DNA of 50,695 nt, taken from NCBI GenBank assembly GCA_029935705.1, contig JAOZJU010000006.1, positions 1 to 50,695 of the forward strand, read 5' to 3'. Source of the DNA: Arcobacteraceae bacterium (GTDB lineage: Bacteria; Campylobacterota; Campylobacteria; Campylobacterales; Arcobacteraceae). Below the pieces are notes generated by a model that saw nothing but the letters and a program-made list of their open reading frames with translations, was not told the origin of the DNA and searched no databases. This document shows, in pieces, positions 1 through 9,480 of this stretch (positions are counted from its first letter, which is position 1; every line of letters begins with the position of its first letter). The translations under genes were made by a program, and so were the position numbers.

Positions 1-282
1 AACTATCTCGTCTATCACTTTTGGTTTTCTAAATATATCTACCATATCAACTTTGTGTGGAATATCGATCAAGCTTCTATAAACTTTTTGTCCAAGTATT
101 GTATCCTCTTTTGGATATACTGGATATATTGTGTATCCTGCATCTAAAAGATATTTTGCAACTTTATAACTATCTTTTCTTTCATCTGGACTACAGCCTA
201 TGATCGCTATGGATTTAGTAGAGTTTAATATATCTTTTAACTCATCGTCATCTGTATTTGTGTCAACCAATTCACAGTTCAT
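1..282 (-). CDS. CoA-binding domain protein (YccU-like), 3' end cut off by window edge
   Basis: The first 94 codons are visible, from an ATG at 280-282, and the frame is open to the window edge. The N-terminal part reads KSIAIIGCSPDERKDSYKVA and is followed by YLLDAGYTIYPVYP. This is the Rossmann-type nucleotide-binding start of the small CoA-binding family (COG1832-like, usually about 140 residues). The family is thought to bind CoA; its physiological role is unknown. The gene lies 175 bp downstream of gltX on the same strand, so it could be read from that operon or from its own promoter. The C-terminal third is outside the window. Confidence 0.75.
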   Translation of the reverse strand, partial: MNCELVDTNTDDDELKDILNSTKSIAIIGCSPDERKDSYKVAKYLLDAGYTIYPVYPKEDTILGQKVYRSLIDIPHKVDMVDIFRKPKVIDEIV

Positions 283-343
283 ATTTTTCCTTTTTTTGTT
301 TTGTCCATTTTATCTAAACAAGATAAAAAGCTCTTTAAAATAC

Positions 344-378
344 TGTTTTTATACAAAAAAAGATATGTTATAAAAACA
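344..378. repeat. AT-rich inverted repeat between gltX and the CoA-binding gene
   Basis: TGTTTTTATA at 344-353 is matched exactly in inverted form by TATAAAAACA at 369-378, with a 15-nt loop. It sits in the 175-bp gap after gltX. It could be a weak terminator for gltX or an operator for the next gene. The stem is almost all A-T, so chance is also possible. Apart from this and a shorter TTTATCT/AGATAAA repeat near 309-327, I see nothing in the gap. Confidence 0.3.
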
Positions 379-457
379 ATATAAATATATCTACAAAGAT
401 AGAATAAATGAGCAATACTGCTAAATCTATACAAGAGCTTATCAGTGCCCAGTTGTT

Positions 458-1867
458 CTATGTGGTTTTAAACCCTTTTGATATAGCTGTTTTTATCCTA
501 CAAATAGTTTCATCTATACCCAATACCCAAACTATATCATAAACAGCAGGAGCAGTGGTTTTGCCAGTTAAACTCAATCTTATAGGTTGGAAAAGTTGTG
601 GAAACTTAAGCCCATGTTTTTCTATAAATAGTTTTGTGATATCTTGTATATCTTGCGATGAGTTTATGTTGTTTTTGTTTTGTGTTAGCATATCTATAAA
701 ACTATTTAGCATATCATCTGTATCGTTTTTGATAAACTTATTTACACCTTTTTGGTCATAACTTTTGGGTTTGTTTATGATATCTTTGATCAATTGTTGA
801 AGTTCTATTGTGGTATTGACTCTTTGTTTACATAGATCTATAAGTGGATCTTTGTTTTTAAAGTTTGTTATATCTTCACCTAACTCTTTTAAAATATTTG
901 TCAATCTTTTTGTGTCGCTATTTTTGATATAAAAAGAGTTAAGCCACAATAGCTTATCTTGGTTAAACGATGATGAAGAGCTATTTATATCTTTTGGGTC
1001 AAATAGTTGTATCATCTCATCTATACTAAATATCTCTTGATCGCCATATGACCAACCCAAACGAACCAAAAAGTTCAAGATAGCTTCTGGTAAATAACCT
1101 TGAGTTTTGTAGTCCAAAACATCAAGAGCACCATCTCTTTTGGATAGTTTTTTGCCATTTTGGTTGTTGATCATAGGCATATGGTAAAAGTTTGGTATAT
1201 CAAAACCCAAAGCATCGTATATGACTATTTGTTTTGGAGTATTGCTTAAGTGGTCATCGCCTCTTAAAACATCACTTATGCCCATCAAAGCATCATCAAT
1301 AGCTACAACAAAATTGTATGTAGGCTCTCCATCATCTCTTGCTATGATGAAGTCATCTACCTCATTTGCTTCAAATTTCACATCTCCTTTGATACCATCG
1401 CGGACGATTATCTGTCCTGTTTTTGGTGATTTTATTCTCACTACTGGTTTGACATCTTGTGGGATTTGTGGCAAACATTTATCAACTTCTGGTCGCCATG
1501 TCTCATCATATTTAAAAGTTTGTTTATTTTGTATAGCTTCTTCTCTATCTTTTGCTAGTTGATCTTTGGTTTTATAACACTTGTATGCTTTGCCATCTTT
1601 TAAAAGCTGGTTGATATATTTTTGATATATCTTAGTTCTTTGGCTTTGAAACTCTATCTTGCCATCGTGCTTCATACCCACCCAATCAAAGGCATCAAAT
1701 ATAGCACTCAAGGCTGTTTCATTGTGTCTTTTTTTGTCTGTGTCTTCTATCCTTAGTTTGAACTCTCCATCATTTTTCTTTGCCCACAAGTAGTTATACA
1801 AAGCAGTTCTAAGTCCGCCTATGTGTAAATATCCAGTAGGACTTGGAGCAAATCTTGTTATAGTCAT
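458..1867 (-). CDS. gltX: Glutamyl-tRNA synthetase
   Basis: Class I aminoacyl-tRNA synthetase that charges tRNA with glutamate in the cytoplasm. The HIGH-type signature appears as LHIGG at residues 14-18 after RFAPSPTG. The KMSKS-type loop is KLSKR at 240-244. At 469 aa the length is normal for bacterial GltX. Many Campylobacterota carry two GltX paralogues, one of which can charge tRNA-Gln with Glu for GatCAB; I cannot tell which this is. The start overlaps the ilvH stop in an ATGA (1864-1867), so translation is probably coupled. It is the last gene of the thyX-to-gltX run. Confidence 0.95.
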   Translation of the reverse strand: MTITRFAPSPTGYLHIGGLRTALYNYLWAKKNDGEFKLRIEDTDKKRHNETALSAIFDAFDWVGMKHDGKIEFQSQRTKIYQKYINQLLKDGKAYKCYKTKDQLAKDREEAIQNKQTFKYDETWRPEVDKCLPQIPQDVKPVVRIKSPKTGQIIVRDGIKGDVKFEANEVDDFIIARDDGEPTYNFVVAIDDALMGISDVLRGDDHLSNTPKQIVIYDALGFDIPNFYHMPMINNQNGKKLSKRDGALDVLDYKTQGYLPEAILNFLVRLGWSYGDQEIFSIDEMIQLFDPKDINSSSSSFNQDKLLWLNSFYIKNSDTKRLTNILKELGEDITNFKNKDPLIDLCKQRVNTTIELQQLIKDIINKPKSYDQKGVNKFIKNDTDDMLNSFIDMLTQNKNNINSSQDIQDITKLFIEKHGLKFPQLFQPIRLSLTGKTTAPAVYDIVWVLGIDETICRIKTAISKGFKTT

Positions 1868-2361
1868 CGTTCAATAGCCACTACACCACTTCGCACTACC
1901 TCAAGAGGATTGTATTTGTTCATAACTTTTATAAAACTTATGATTCTGTGTGGTTCATCTGTAGCACTTACTACTACAGCATCGTCAGTTGCATGCAGTA
2001 TGCTTCCATGGTATGCACGAGACAATACATCTATATCGCTTAAGTTTTTGTCAAGTGGTATTTTGATAAGCACTGTATCTTTTTCTATAGCATTTTTGTG
2101 TTCTGTTACTGTTTTTACAGGCACTAATTTGTTTAGCTGTTTGACTATTTGGTCTATAGTTCTTGCTTTTCCGTTGGTTACAATAGTTACTCTTGAAAAT
2201 TCACTATCCATAATAGGAGCAACAGTCAGACTGTCGATATTGTATCCTCTGGCTGAAAATAGATCCACTATACGACTTAGTACTGAGTCTCTATTGACTA
2301 CAACTATTGACAACACCTCTCTTTTGTCTTCACTATCATAAAAATCTCTAAAACTACTCAT
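1864..2361 (-). CDS. ilvH: Acetolactate synthase small (regulatory) subunit
   Basis: Regulatory subunit of acetohydroxyacid synthase, which confers valine feedback sensitivity on the catalytic subunit in branched-chain amino acid synthesis. The N-terminal ACT domain is recognisable from about residue 16 ([16 protein letters not shown], then [12 protein letters not shown]). A second ACT-like C-terminal domain ends in [11 protein letters not shown]. The 165-aa length is typical. Its start overlaps the end of ilvB by 8 nt and its stop overlaps the gltX start, so all three genes look co-translated. The symbol ilvN is used for the same family. Confidence 0.95.
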   Translation of the reverse strand: MSSFRDFYDSEDKREVLSIVVVNRDSVLSRIVDLFSARGYNIDSLTVAPIMDSEFSRVTIVTNGKARTIDQIVKQLNKLVPVKTVTEHKNAIEKDTVLIKIPLDKNLSDIDVLSRAYHGSILHATDDAVVVSATDEPHRIISFIKVMNKYNPLEVVRSGVVAIER

Positions 2362-4051
2362 TTTCGTCTCCTTCTAAAAGCATCATCTCGTCTAAAGAGT
2401 GCCCATTTGGCACCATAGGAAAGACATTTTCATCTTTGTTTACATCTACATCTATGATAGCTGGCAAGTTGCTCTTTATAGCACTTTGAAGTGCTTTGTC
2501 AAACTCCTCTTTAGTTTTTACTTTGTATCCCACTCCACCCATACTTGAAGCTAAAGTTACAAAATCTGGTTGTGTGTTTAACAAAGTTTCGGCATATCGC
2601 TTTTCATAAAAAAATGTCTGCCACTGTCTTACCATACCCAATCGGTTGTTGTTTAAAACTATATTGATAATAGGCAAACCATATTGAAAAGATGTCAGAA
2701 GCTCTTGGATATTCATCATGATGCTTCCATCTCCTGAGAAGTTTATAGATATTTTGTCTTTGTTTGCTCTTTTTGCTCCCATAGCATATGGTAGTCCTGC
2801 TCCCATAGTGCCTAATCCGCCACTGGTTATAAACTGCCTAGGATAAGAAAAAGGATAAAACTGTGCAGCCCACATCTGATGCTGACCTACATCTGTCGAT
2901 ATGATAGCTTTCTCGCCTAATATTTTGCCTGTTTGTTCTATGACCCATTGAGGCTTGATGGTTTTGCCATCCTCTATGTATCGCAATGGTTCTTTTGCTC
3001 TATATGATAGAAGCTTTTCTATCCACGGTGTATGGTCGTTGAAGTTATAATCATCTATTACTTCTAATATCTGTTTCATCACAACTTTAAGATCACCCAC
3101 TATTGGATAGTTTGGTTTGACTATTTTACCTATAGTTGCAGGGTCTATATCTATATGAACTACATGAGCTTTTTTGGCAAACACATCAAGTCTACCAGTA
3201 ACTCTGTCATCAAACCTAGCTCCTAAACATATAATCATATCTGTTTCACTCATAGCTTTATTTGCAGCATATTCACCATGCATACCAAGCATACCAAACA
3301 AAAGTGGATCATCGTAGCTTAAAACTCCTCTTGCCATAAGGGTTTCAACTACTGGGATATTTGTTTTGTTGACAAATTTGCGAATATCTTTATAACAGTT
3401 GCTCGAAACCGCACCACCACCTATATATATCACAGGTCTTGAAGCTTTTGATATATGACTTAAAGCACTTTTTATCTGTCTTAAGTTGCCTTTGGTTGTT
3501 GGTTTGTATGTAGGCAAAGGAAATGTTTGGTTATAATCAAACTTAGCAGTTTGTACCGATACATCTTTAGGCAAATCTATAAGCACAGGACCAGGTCGCC
3601 CTGTTTTGGCTATATGAAATGCTATTTTTAGAACTCTGTTAAGATCGTTTATATCATTGACTAAAAAGTTGTGTTTGGTACATGATCTACTAATTCCTAC
3701 GGCATCTATCTCTTGAAAAGCATCGGTTCCTATAACTATAGTCGGTACTTGTCCGCTTATGACGACTATAGGTATGCTATCGGTATAGGCAGTTGCTAAG
3801 CCAGTTACTGCATTTGTAAATCCAGGACCAGATGTCACTATAGCTACTCCTACTTTACCACTACTTCGAGCATATGCATCAGCACTATGGACTGCTCCTT
3901 GTTCGTGTTTTGTTAATATATGTTGAAAATCATTTTGTTTGTATATCTCATCATATACATTCATGATAGCACCACCTGGATAACCAAATACCACTTCAAC
4001 TCCTTCAAGAGCCAAAGCTTTAATAACCATCTGCGAACCTGTAAGTGTCAT
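2354..4051 (-). CDS. ilvB: Acetolactate synthase large (catalytic) subunit
   Basis: Thiamine-diphosphate enzyme that condenses two pyruvates, or pyruvate plus 2-oxobutyrate, in the first common step of valine, leucine and isoleucine synthesis. The catalytic glutamate that activates ThDP is E49 in TKHEQGAVH. The ThDP/Mg motif is GDGSIMMN, closing with LNNN about 25 residues later. The central domain ([20 protein letters not shown]) matches the FAD-binding fold of the family. The 565-aa length is normal. It lies 34 bp downstream of mqnC and overlaps ilvH. leuD near 28.5 kb belongs to the same amino acid family but is not linked. Confidence 0.96.
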   Translation of the reverse strand: MTLTGSQMVIKALALEGVEVVFGYPGGAIMNVYDEIYKQNDFQHILTKHEQGAVHSADAYARSSGKVGVAIVTSGPGFTNAVTGLATAYTDSIPIVVISGQVPTIVIGTDAFQEIDAVGISRSCTKHNFLVNDINDLNRVLKIAFHIAKTGRPGPVLIDLPKDVSVQTAKFDYNQTFPLPTYKPTTKGNLRQIKSALSHISKASRPVIYIGGGAVSSNCYKDIRKFVNKTNIPVVETLMARGVLSYDDPLLFGMLGMHGEYAANKAMSETDMIICLGARFDDRVTGRLDVFAKKAHVVHIDIDPATIGKIVKPNYPIVGDLKVVMKQILEVIDDYNFNDHTPWIEKLLSYRAKEPLRYIEDGKTIKPQWVIEQTGKILGEKAIISTDVGQHQMWAAQFYPFSYPRQFITSGGLGTMGAGLPYAMGAKRANKDKISINFSGDGSIMMNIQELLTSFQYGLPIINIVLNNNRLGMVRQWQTFFYEKRYAETLLNTQPDFVTLASSMGGVGYKVKTKEEFDKALQSAIKSNLPAIIDVDVNKDENVFPMVPNGHSLDEMMLLEGDENE

Positions 4052-4085
4052 AAAAATCCTTTTTATTTATTTTACCGAGATTGTC

Positions 4086-5132
4086 TTAAAATCTCTCCAA
4101 TATATTGTATGCTGTATCCCTTTTAGCAGGAGTTTCATCTATATCTTTGATCAGTCTTATCATCTGCTGTTGATTCATACTATTTGTAGTGCCAGCAGAG
4201 CTAACTACATTCTCTTCAAGCATAGTGCTTCCTAAGTCATTTGCTCCAAACTTCAAAGCAAGTTGTCCTATGTATGAACCTTGTGTCACCCACGAACTTT
4301 GGATATTTTGAATATTGTCAAAATATATTCTTGCTACTGCTAACAATCTTAAGTATCTGTTTGAACTTTGAGCTTGGATATTTGGAAACTGTTTTATCAA
4401 AGCTGTATTTTTGCTTTGAAAACTCCACATAATAAATGCTCTAAAACCACCAGTTTTGTCTTGTAGTTGTCTTATTTTATCCCAGTGCTCAACTATCTGT
4501 TCATCTGTCTCTACTGTGCCATACATCTGTGTCGCTGTTGATTTGATATTTAACTTATGGGCTATTTCATGGACTCTTAACCAATCTTTTGTATCAAGTT
4601 TTTTAGGTGCTATTATATCACGAACTTCATCATTTAGTATCTCAGCTCCTGCCCCTGGTATAGAGCTTAAACCTTTTGCTTTCAATCTTTTTAATACCTC
4701 TTCATAAGATAAGCGACTTATTTTTGCTATATAATCAATCTCAATAGAACTAAAACCATGTATAGCAATAGTAGGGTATTTGACAGATATATGCTCCAAA
4801 AGATCTTCATACCAATCTATTTTAAGTTTTGGGTGAACTCCACCTTGAAAAAGTATCTGTGTTCCACCAATCTCTAACAACTCATCAATCTTTTCATCTA
4901 TCTTTTCATATGTGAGTATATAAGCATCTTTGTCATTTATCTTGCGATAAAAAGCACAAAATTTACAATCAACCCAGCAGATATTTGTATAGTTTATATT
5001 TCTATCTACTACAAAAGTAGTGATACCTTTTGGATGAAGCGATTTTTTGATACTTGTTGCCATATTGGAAAGTTCAAGAAGAGGTTTGGTTTTTATCAGA
5101 GTTATCGCCTCTTGATTTGACAATCTTTTCAA
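4086..5132 (-). CDS. mqnC: Cyclic dehypoxanthinyl futalosine synthase (radical SAM)
   Basis: Radical SAM enzyme of the futalosine menaquinone pathway that cyclises dehypoxanthine futalosine. The [4Fe-4S]-binding CxxxCxxC motif is C52-W-V-D-C56-K-F-C59. Other family features are the HPKGITTFVVDRNINYTN start, LFQGGVHP, and IPGAGAEIL with RDIIAPKK. The 348-aa length fits MqnC rather than MqnE. The start overlaps the bamA stop in ATGA, and from memory mqnC and bamA are also adjacent in Helicobacter pylori. A related pathway gene, mqnX, lies on the other side of bamA. mqnA, mqnB, mqnD and mqnE are not in the window. Confidence 0.93.
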   Translation of the reverse strand: MKRLSNQEAITLIKTKPLLELSNMATSIKKSLHPKGITTFVVDRNINYTNICWVDCKFCAFYRKINDKDAYILTYEKIDEKIDELLEIGGTQILFQGGVHPKLKIDWYEDLLEHISVKYPTIAIHGFSSIEIDYIAKISRLSYEEVLKRLKAKGLSSIPGAGAEILNDEVRDIIAPKKLDTKDWLRVHEIAHKLNIKSTATQMYGTVETDEQIVEHWDKIRQLQDKTGGFRAFIMWSFQSKNTALIKQFPNIQAQSSNRYLRLLAVARIYFDNIQNIQSSWVTQGSYIGQLALKFGANDLGSTMLEENVVSSAGTTNSMNQQQMIRLIKDIDETPAKRDTAYNILERF

Positions 5133-7327
5133 AATTTTGTTCCAAGTGAAAAAGTAAAAAATTCCAAATCATCATCTTCTTCAGCTTCTATTGGTTTTGC
5201 CCATATCAGTCGTATGGGACCTACCATAGAATACCACTCAATAGCAACACCATAACTATACTTTTTGATATCATCAAATCTTTTTTTGCCTATTGAGCCT
5301 GCATCTAAAAAAGTTGCCCATCTTATCTTGGCACTTGGCAATAAAGGAAAAGTAACAGAGAGAGTAGAAGAAGCAAATCTAGTGTATGGTTCATCCGAAT
5401 TTCCACCAAAAGCTCCAGCTCGGTATCCACGAACAGAGTGAACACCACCTAACCAATAGGAGTCCCCCTCATGAATTTCGCCCAAATCCTCTATGGTTCT
5501 AACTCTTATTTTGTATCTTAATATCATATCAATATCTAAATATTTTTTCAATCCAAAATATTGCTTAAAAGAACCACTGGTTCTTAGATATTTAGAATCA
5601 CCGCCAACTCCAGCATACTCTATACTAAATCTTGTATCTATACCCTCTCGTGGCACATAATAATCATCTGTATTGTTATAATAGATATATGGAGTCAATG
5701 AACTAGTAACATAATCAACATCGTTTGTTGTATTGATATCTCGTGTCTCTGTTACTCTTTCAAGTTTATACAAAACACCAGTTCTTGTGTATCTTGATAG
5801 TTTTTTACCAATACCCAATGTGCCACCAACTCTTGAGGCTTTTAAACTATCACTTTCGTATTTGTTTTCGCTCTCACTTTTATACAAAGAACTGCTTCCG
5901 TCGTATTTGCTATCGTTTATAGATGGGTTGTTTAAAAATATTGTAGATTTTTGATTTATTGATGATTTTTCAAGACTAAAACCAAATGATTTGCCACTAC
6001 CAAATATATTTTTATCTTTGATAGAAGCATTTAGAGAAAAGCCGTTTTGTGAACCATAACCACCACCAAACATAAGTTCGCCAGTTCTTGCTTCTTTTAC
6101 TTTAACGACAAGATTCATCTTTTCTTGACTGACTCTTTGTTCATCTATAACAACACTATCAAAAAGTCCAGTTCGTCTTAAGGCATTTTTAGAATCTTTA
6201 AGATCTCTTAAACTATACAAATCACCAGGTGACAAATAGATATTTCGCCTTATTACTCTATCTATAGTTCTTTTGTTTCCAGATATTATAATATCGTTTA
6301 TGTATACTTTTTGTCCGGGGGTTATTTTGTAGCTTATATCTACTGTGTTGTTATATTTTTGCATATCGTAACCAACTTTTACAAAAGCATAACCAAACTT
6401 ACTAACCTCAAATTTTATAAACTCTACATCTGCTCTTAATTTTTTTAAATTAAATATATCACCACTTTTTAATTCTAATTTTGATTTGATTTGATTATAA
6501 TTTTTATCTTTTTTGGATAATTGTATATTGATCTTACCTATACGGTATTGTTTACCCTCTTTTATATCATATGATATGGTTGATTTTTTATTGTCATAAT
6601 CTACCTTCACTACTGCTTTGGATACCTCTATATCCATAAAACCATGCTCTAAATAAAGTTCTCGAATTCTGTGATGTTCAAACTGCAATTGTCCTGTTGC
6701 CATCACACCATCGTTTTGACCAAAAAACCAAGAACAACACTCCAGCTCTTTGTTTGCAATTACATCATCAAACTCTTCTTTAGTAAAATATTTAGCTCCG
6801 TTGTATTTGGTATTTGTGATGATTATCTCATCCCCTTTATTTACGATGATATTTAATGCAACTAAAGAGTTTTTAAGTTTTATTGTCTCTATCTCTATCA
6901 CATTTTTATTAAAGCCTTCATCTCTTAAAATCTCTTTAAGTTTTTCTTTTGCTTTATCTATTTTGTTTTTTGAATAGATAGAACCTTTTTTCAATCCAAT
7001 AATATCAAGCACAAGTGCTATATCTTCATCTCTTGCTTTATATCCTTGCATCTTGATATTGGCTATGATTGGTTTTTCTACAAATATATACTCCAATACA
7101 CCATTGTGGTTTAAAACTTTTATATCATCAAAATAATCAAGCATATAAAACTCTTTGATAGAATCATTTATCTTTTTTGGATCAATAGTGTCATCTATAT
7201 CAAAATCTATCATCGATTTTGCCACAATTGTAGAGACTTTTGTAAGGTTTGTAAATTTTATATCTTTTACTGTTTGTGCAAAACTTATAACACTAATGGC
7301 AAAGATAGATATCAGAACTTTTCTCAA
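5129..7327 (-). CDS. bamA: Outer membrane protein assembly factor BamA
   Basis: Omp85-family barrel that folds and inserts outer-membrane proteins. A signal peptide covers about residues 1-17 (ending SFAQ). POTRA repeats follow to about residue 410 (for example VYINDIIISGNKRTIDRVIRR), then the C-terminal 16-strand barrel. The conserved loop-6 motif is present as VRGY in GGVHSVRGY, and the protein ends in an aromatic beta-signal, SLGTKF. Length 732 aa is normal. The start is TTG at 7325-7327, preceded by AAAAGG; no ATG precedes the signal peptide. It has its own likely -10 box and overlaps mqnC by 4 nt. Confidence 0.95.
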   Translation of the reverse strand: MRKVLISIFAISVISFAQTVKDIKFTNLTKVSTIVAKSMIDFDIDDTIDPKKINDSIKEFYMLDYFDDIKVLNHNGVLEYIFVEKPIIANIKMQGYKARDEDIALVLDIIGLKKGSIYSKNKIDKAKEKLKEILRDEGFNKNVIEIETIKLKNSLVALNIIVNKGDEIIITNTKYNGAKYFTKEEFDDVIANKELECCSWFFGQNDGVMATGQLQFEHHRIRELYLEHGFMDIEVSKAVVKVDYDNKKSTISYDIKEGKQYRIGKINIQLSKKDKNYNQIKSKLELKSGDIFNLKKLRADVEFIKFEVSKFGYAFVKVGYDMQKYNNTVDISYKITPGQKVYINDIIISGNKRTIDRVIRRNIYLSPGDLYSLRDLKDSKNALRRTGLFDSVVIDEQRVSQEKMNLVVKVKEARTGELMFGGGYGSQNGFSLNASIKDKNIFGSGKSFGFSLEKSSINQKSTIFLNNPSINDSKYDGSSSLYKSESENKYESDSLKASRVGGTLGIGKKLSRYTRTGVLYKLERVTETRDINTTNDVDYVTSSLTPYIYYNNTDDYYVPREGIDTRFSIEYAGVGGDSKYLRTSGSFKQYFGLKKYLDIDMILRYKIRVRTIEDLGEIHEGDSYWLGGVHSVRGYRAGAFGGNSDEPYTRFASSTLSVTFPLLPSAKIRWATFLDAGSIGKKRFDDIKKYSYGVAIEWYSMVGPIRLIWAKPIEAEEDDDLEFFTFSLGTKF

Positions 7328-7352
7328 ATATGACCTTTTAATTTTAAATACT

Positions 7353-7358
7353 ATTATA
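7353..7358 (-). promoter_or_regulatory. Predicted -10 box for bamA
   Basis: The minus strand reads GATATAAT here, a perfect TATAAT hexamer, in the 55-bp gap between mqnX and bamA. It is 25 nt upstream of the bamA TTG start. No good -35 is visible, which is common in Campylobacterota, where periodic T/A runs replace it. Expression of bamA can therefore be partly independent of the upstream thyX-mqnX genes. Confidence 0.5.
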
Positions 7359-7382
7359 TCTTTTTTTGCTTAAGTAGGTCCA

Positions 7383-8606
7383 TCATATTATCTTTTTGCC
7401 ATCTATGTAGATATCTTTTATCTCTTTTTCTTGTAGGATTATATTTGTTGCAAGATTTTGTATATGTTTGTTTTCTATATCAAATGATATCAAATCAGCT
7501 TTATGACCTACTTTTATCTGTCCTGTATTTTGCCCTAGTGTTTTGCTCGCCATATTTGTTGCCATATAGAGCAACACTCTTGCTTTTGTTTCTAACTCAA
7601 TGTTTTGGTGCATAAAAAGTGCCATTTTTAACTCATCAAACATATTTAAACTATCATTTGAGCTTAAACCATCTGTGCCTAGTGATATATTGTTCATATC
7701 TTTTATATCAAGAAGTTTACCTCCTAATAGCATATTTGATTTTGGACAATGAACTATCATGGCTTTTTGTTTTATTATATAATCCAACTGGCTTTTTGAT
7801 GCATAACAACAATGAACAAAAGACAATATTTTGATATCTTTAAAGAGTTCTAAAAACTTATCTGCTGTTATTGAGCTTCTGTTTTTGTTAAAAAACTCAA
7901 GAAAAAATTCTGCCATAACTCCGCTGTTGTGCTCAAGCCACTGCTTCTCGTCATATGATTCTAAAAAGTGAGCAGTTACTGGTAGATTTTTTTCTTTAGC
8001 AATTTTTAGACATTTTTCTATAAGTGACAAACCTGTTGAGTATGGACTGTGTATCGCCACAGCTGGTGTAAAATTTTTGCTTTTAAACGATAGAGCTTTT
8101 TTAAGTTTTTTTTGAAAGTTTTCAAACAGCTCATCTATTTTTGATATATCTTGACCAATTGCTTCTATAAAATATGTCACTTTTAATTTAGATTTGATGC
8201 AACTGTTCATATCCAAACCATATGAACTTATAGCACCTATAGATGTAGTACCAGATTTTAATATATCGTCAAGTTGTTTATCTATACCACTTGTATCTAT
8301 TTTATCTATAAGCTCATCGCGATATTTCAAAACAGTTTTTAACCAAAGAGTGAAACTGCCATATTGCAAAGTGGATATATTAGCTGCAAATTCAAGATGA
8401 ATATGTGGATTGACCAATCCTGGCATTAGCACTGAGTTTGCACCAAGATGGACAAATTTTTTACTTTTGTATAGTTTTTGTAGTCTATTTTGATCACCAA
8501 AATCGATAATTTTGTCATCAAATACTACAAAACCATCTTTTATAATCGTAAAGTTTTTGTCACACAAAACTAACCAAGAGCTTTTTAAATATCTAATTTT
8601 TTCCAT
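7383..8606 (-). CDS. mqnX: Aminofutalosine deaminase (amidohydrolase family)
   Basis: Metal-dependent amidohydrolase that most likely deaminates 6-amino-6-deoxyfutalosine to futalosine in menaquinone synthesis. This is the role shown for the H. pylori family member HP0267. The metal-binding HxH is H68-I-H70 in MPGLVNPHIHLEF. Later ligand regions are AIHSPYS, HFLES, HCCYAS and SLGTDGLSSND. I set the start at ATG 8604-8606 (MEKIRYLK), because the longer frame only adds seven hydrophobic residues. This gives 407 aa. It overlaps the upstream small ORF by 14 nt. A generic chlorohydrolase or SAH deaminase is the alternative, but the nearby mqnC supports mqnX. Confidence 0.82.
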   Translation of the reverse strand: MEKIRYLKSSWLVLCDKNFTIIKDGFVVFDDKIIDFGDQNRLQKLYKSKKFVHLGANSVLMPGLVNPHIHLEFAANISTLQYGSFTLWLKTVLKYRDELIDKIDTSGIDKQLDDILKSGTTSIGAISSYGLDMNSCIKSKLKVTYFIEAIGQDISKIDELFENFQKKLKKALSFKSKNFTPAVAIHSPYSTGLSLIEKCLKIAKEKNLPVTAHFLESYDEKQWLEHNSGVMAEFFLEFFNKNRSSITADKFLELFKDIKILSFVHCCYASKSQLDYIIKQKAMIVHCPKSNMLLGGKLLDIKDMNNISLGTDGLSSNDSLNMFDELKMALFMHQNIELETKARVLLYMATNMASKTLGQNTGQIKVGHKADLISFDIENKHIQNLATNIILQEKEIKDIYIDGKKII

Positions 8607-8802
8607 TACAAGCACCAAAAAAATCACTATTTTTTATCTTTGTCAGCTTTTTTATCGTATCTTTTAGCACCTTATCCTCTTCTACAAGTGGTTTCATCAA
8701 GATGTTTTTTTGTGTTAGTGAATAGGTTTGGTTTTGAACTATTTGTAGTATCTGCTCTTTTATATCTTTTGTCATATTGTTTATTTGTTCTATATTTTTC
8801 AT
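8593..8802 (-). CDS. Small helical protein of unknown function
   Basis: A 69-aa, lysine-rich, predicted all-helical protein beginning MKNIEQINNMTKDIKEQ, with no signal peptide or membrane segment. I do not recognise a family. It is probably real because it starts inside the thyX stop (4-nt ATGA overlap, 8799-8802) and ends 14 nt inside mqnX. That is the same tight coupling seen throughout this operon. A leucine/isoleucine heptad-like pattern (ILQIVQNQTYSL, VLKDTIKKLTKI) suggests a short coiled coil. One cysteine lies near the C-terminus. Confidence 0.6.
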   Translation of the reverse strand: MKNIEQINNMTKDIKEQILQIVQNQTYSLTQKNILMKPLVEEDKVLKDTIKKLTKIKNSDFFGACNGKN

Positions 8803-9422
8803 ATCTTTTTTTCAGTTTTTAAACTATTTTCAAATAAAAATTTATGTTCGCCAGGGATATTTTCATATATCAAAAAAGCCAACTCTCTTATCTCCCATAG
8901 TGCTGCTTTGTCTGTTCTTAGGTTTAGAAAGTTTTGTAAACTTCTTGCATTGATACTCCATGTAAGTTCAGTTTTGTAACTCTCTGGCATACAAAACTTT
9001 GCTTTGTCGTTTGATATTCCGCTTTTTAGCACCACTCTTAGGTTCTCAAGTGCCTTAACTGACATATCGTCCACCATAGGTTCGCCAGTTTTGACACAAT
9101 ATTTACCAGCTCTGTCATCAAACTTTTCAAACGGCTTCTCATCTTTTAACTCTTTTATGGTATATCTTGTTGATTTGACACTCAAGCTAGCTATCCTATG
9201 TCTTGACAACTCTTGTAAAGTCGCTCTACTTATACCATCTATATAAAATGTGTAAAACAGATGCTCCAAAGTTGAGCTGTGTTTGTATCTGTTGCCTACT
9301 CTATCTATAAGCTCTCTATCTTTTTTGCCACCATCATCGCTTTTGTCAAAACTTTGCCAACAAGTCCTAATAGCATGAGCTGTTGTTTGTAAACTCGTGT
9401 GTTGTAAAAGTGTAATTTTCAT
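8799..9422 (-). CDS. thyX: Flavin-dependent thymidylate synthase
   Basis: Makes dTMP from dUMP using FAD, NADPH and methylene-tetrahydrofolate. The diagnostic ThyX motif RHRxxSxxxxSxRY is perfect, running from R74 to Y87. The 207-aa length is normal. There is no ThyA in the window, as expected in many Campylobacterota. It is the first gene of the run down to gltX and has a strong extended -10 box 24 nt upstream of its start. It is coupled by ATGA to the small downstream ORF. Confidence 0.96.
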   Translation of the reverse strand: MKITLLQHTSLQTTAHAIRTCWQSFDKSDDGGKKDRELIDRVGNRYKHSSTLEHLFYTFYIDGISRATLQELSRHRIASLSVKSTRYTIKELKDEKPFEKFDDRAGKYCVKTGEPMVDDMSVKALENLRVVLKSGISNDKAKFCMPESYKTELTWSINARSLQNFLNLRTDKAALWEIRELAFLIYENIPGEHKFLFENSLKTEKKI

Positions 9423-9445
9423 ATTTTTCCTTATTAAGAGACTAT

Positions 9446-9451
9446 ATTATA
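9446..9451 (-). promoter_or_regulatory. Extended -10 promoter for thyX
   Basis: The minus strand reads TTGTGGTATAAT ending at 9446. It combines a perfect TATAAT with a TGG just upstream, an extended -10. The same 12-mer stands before the tRNA-Met/Gly pair, the rhodanese gene and soxC. The spacing to the thyX ATG is about 24 nt, with AAGGAA as ribosome binding site. Confidence 0.65.
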
Positions 9452-9480
9452 CCACAAAAAAATAAATAGCAGTTGAAAAA

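Noticed and set aside
408-542. Plus-strand ORF of 44 codons starting MSNTAKSIQ
   Set aside because: Most of it lies antisense to the gltX 3' end, it has no clear ribosome site, and the product is not recognisable.
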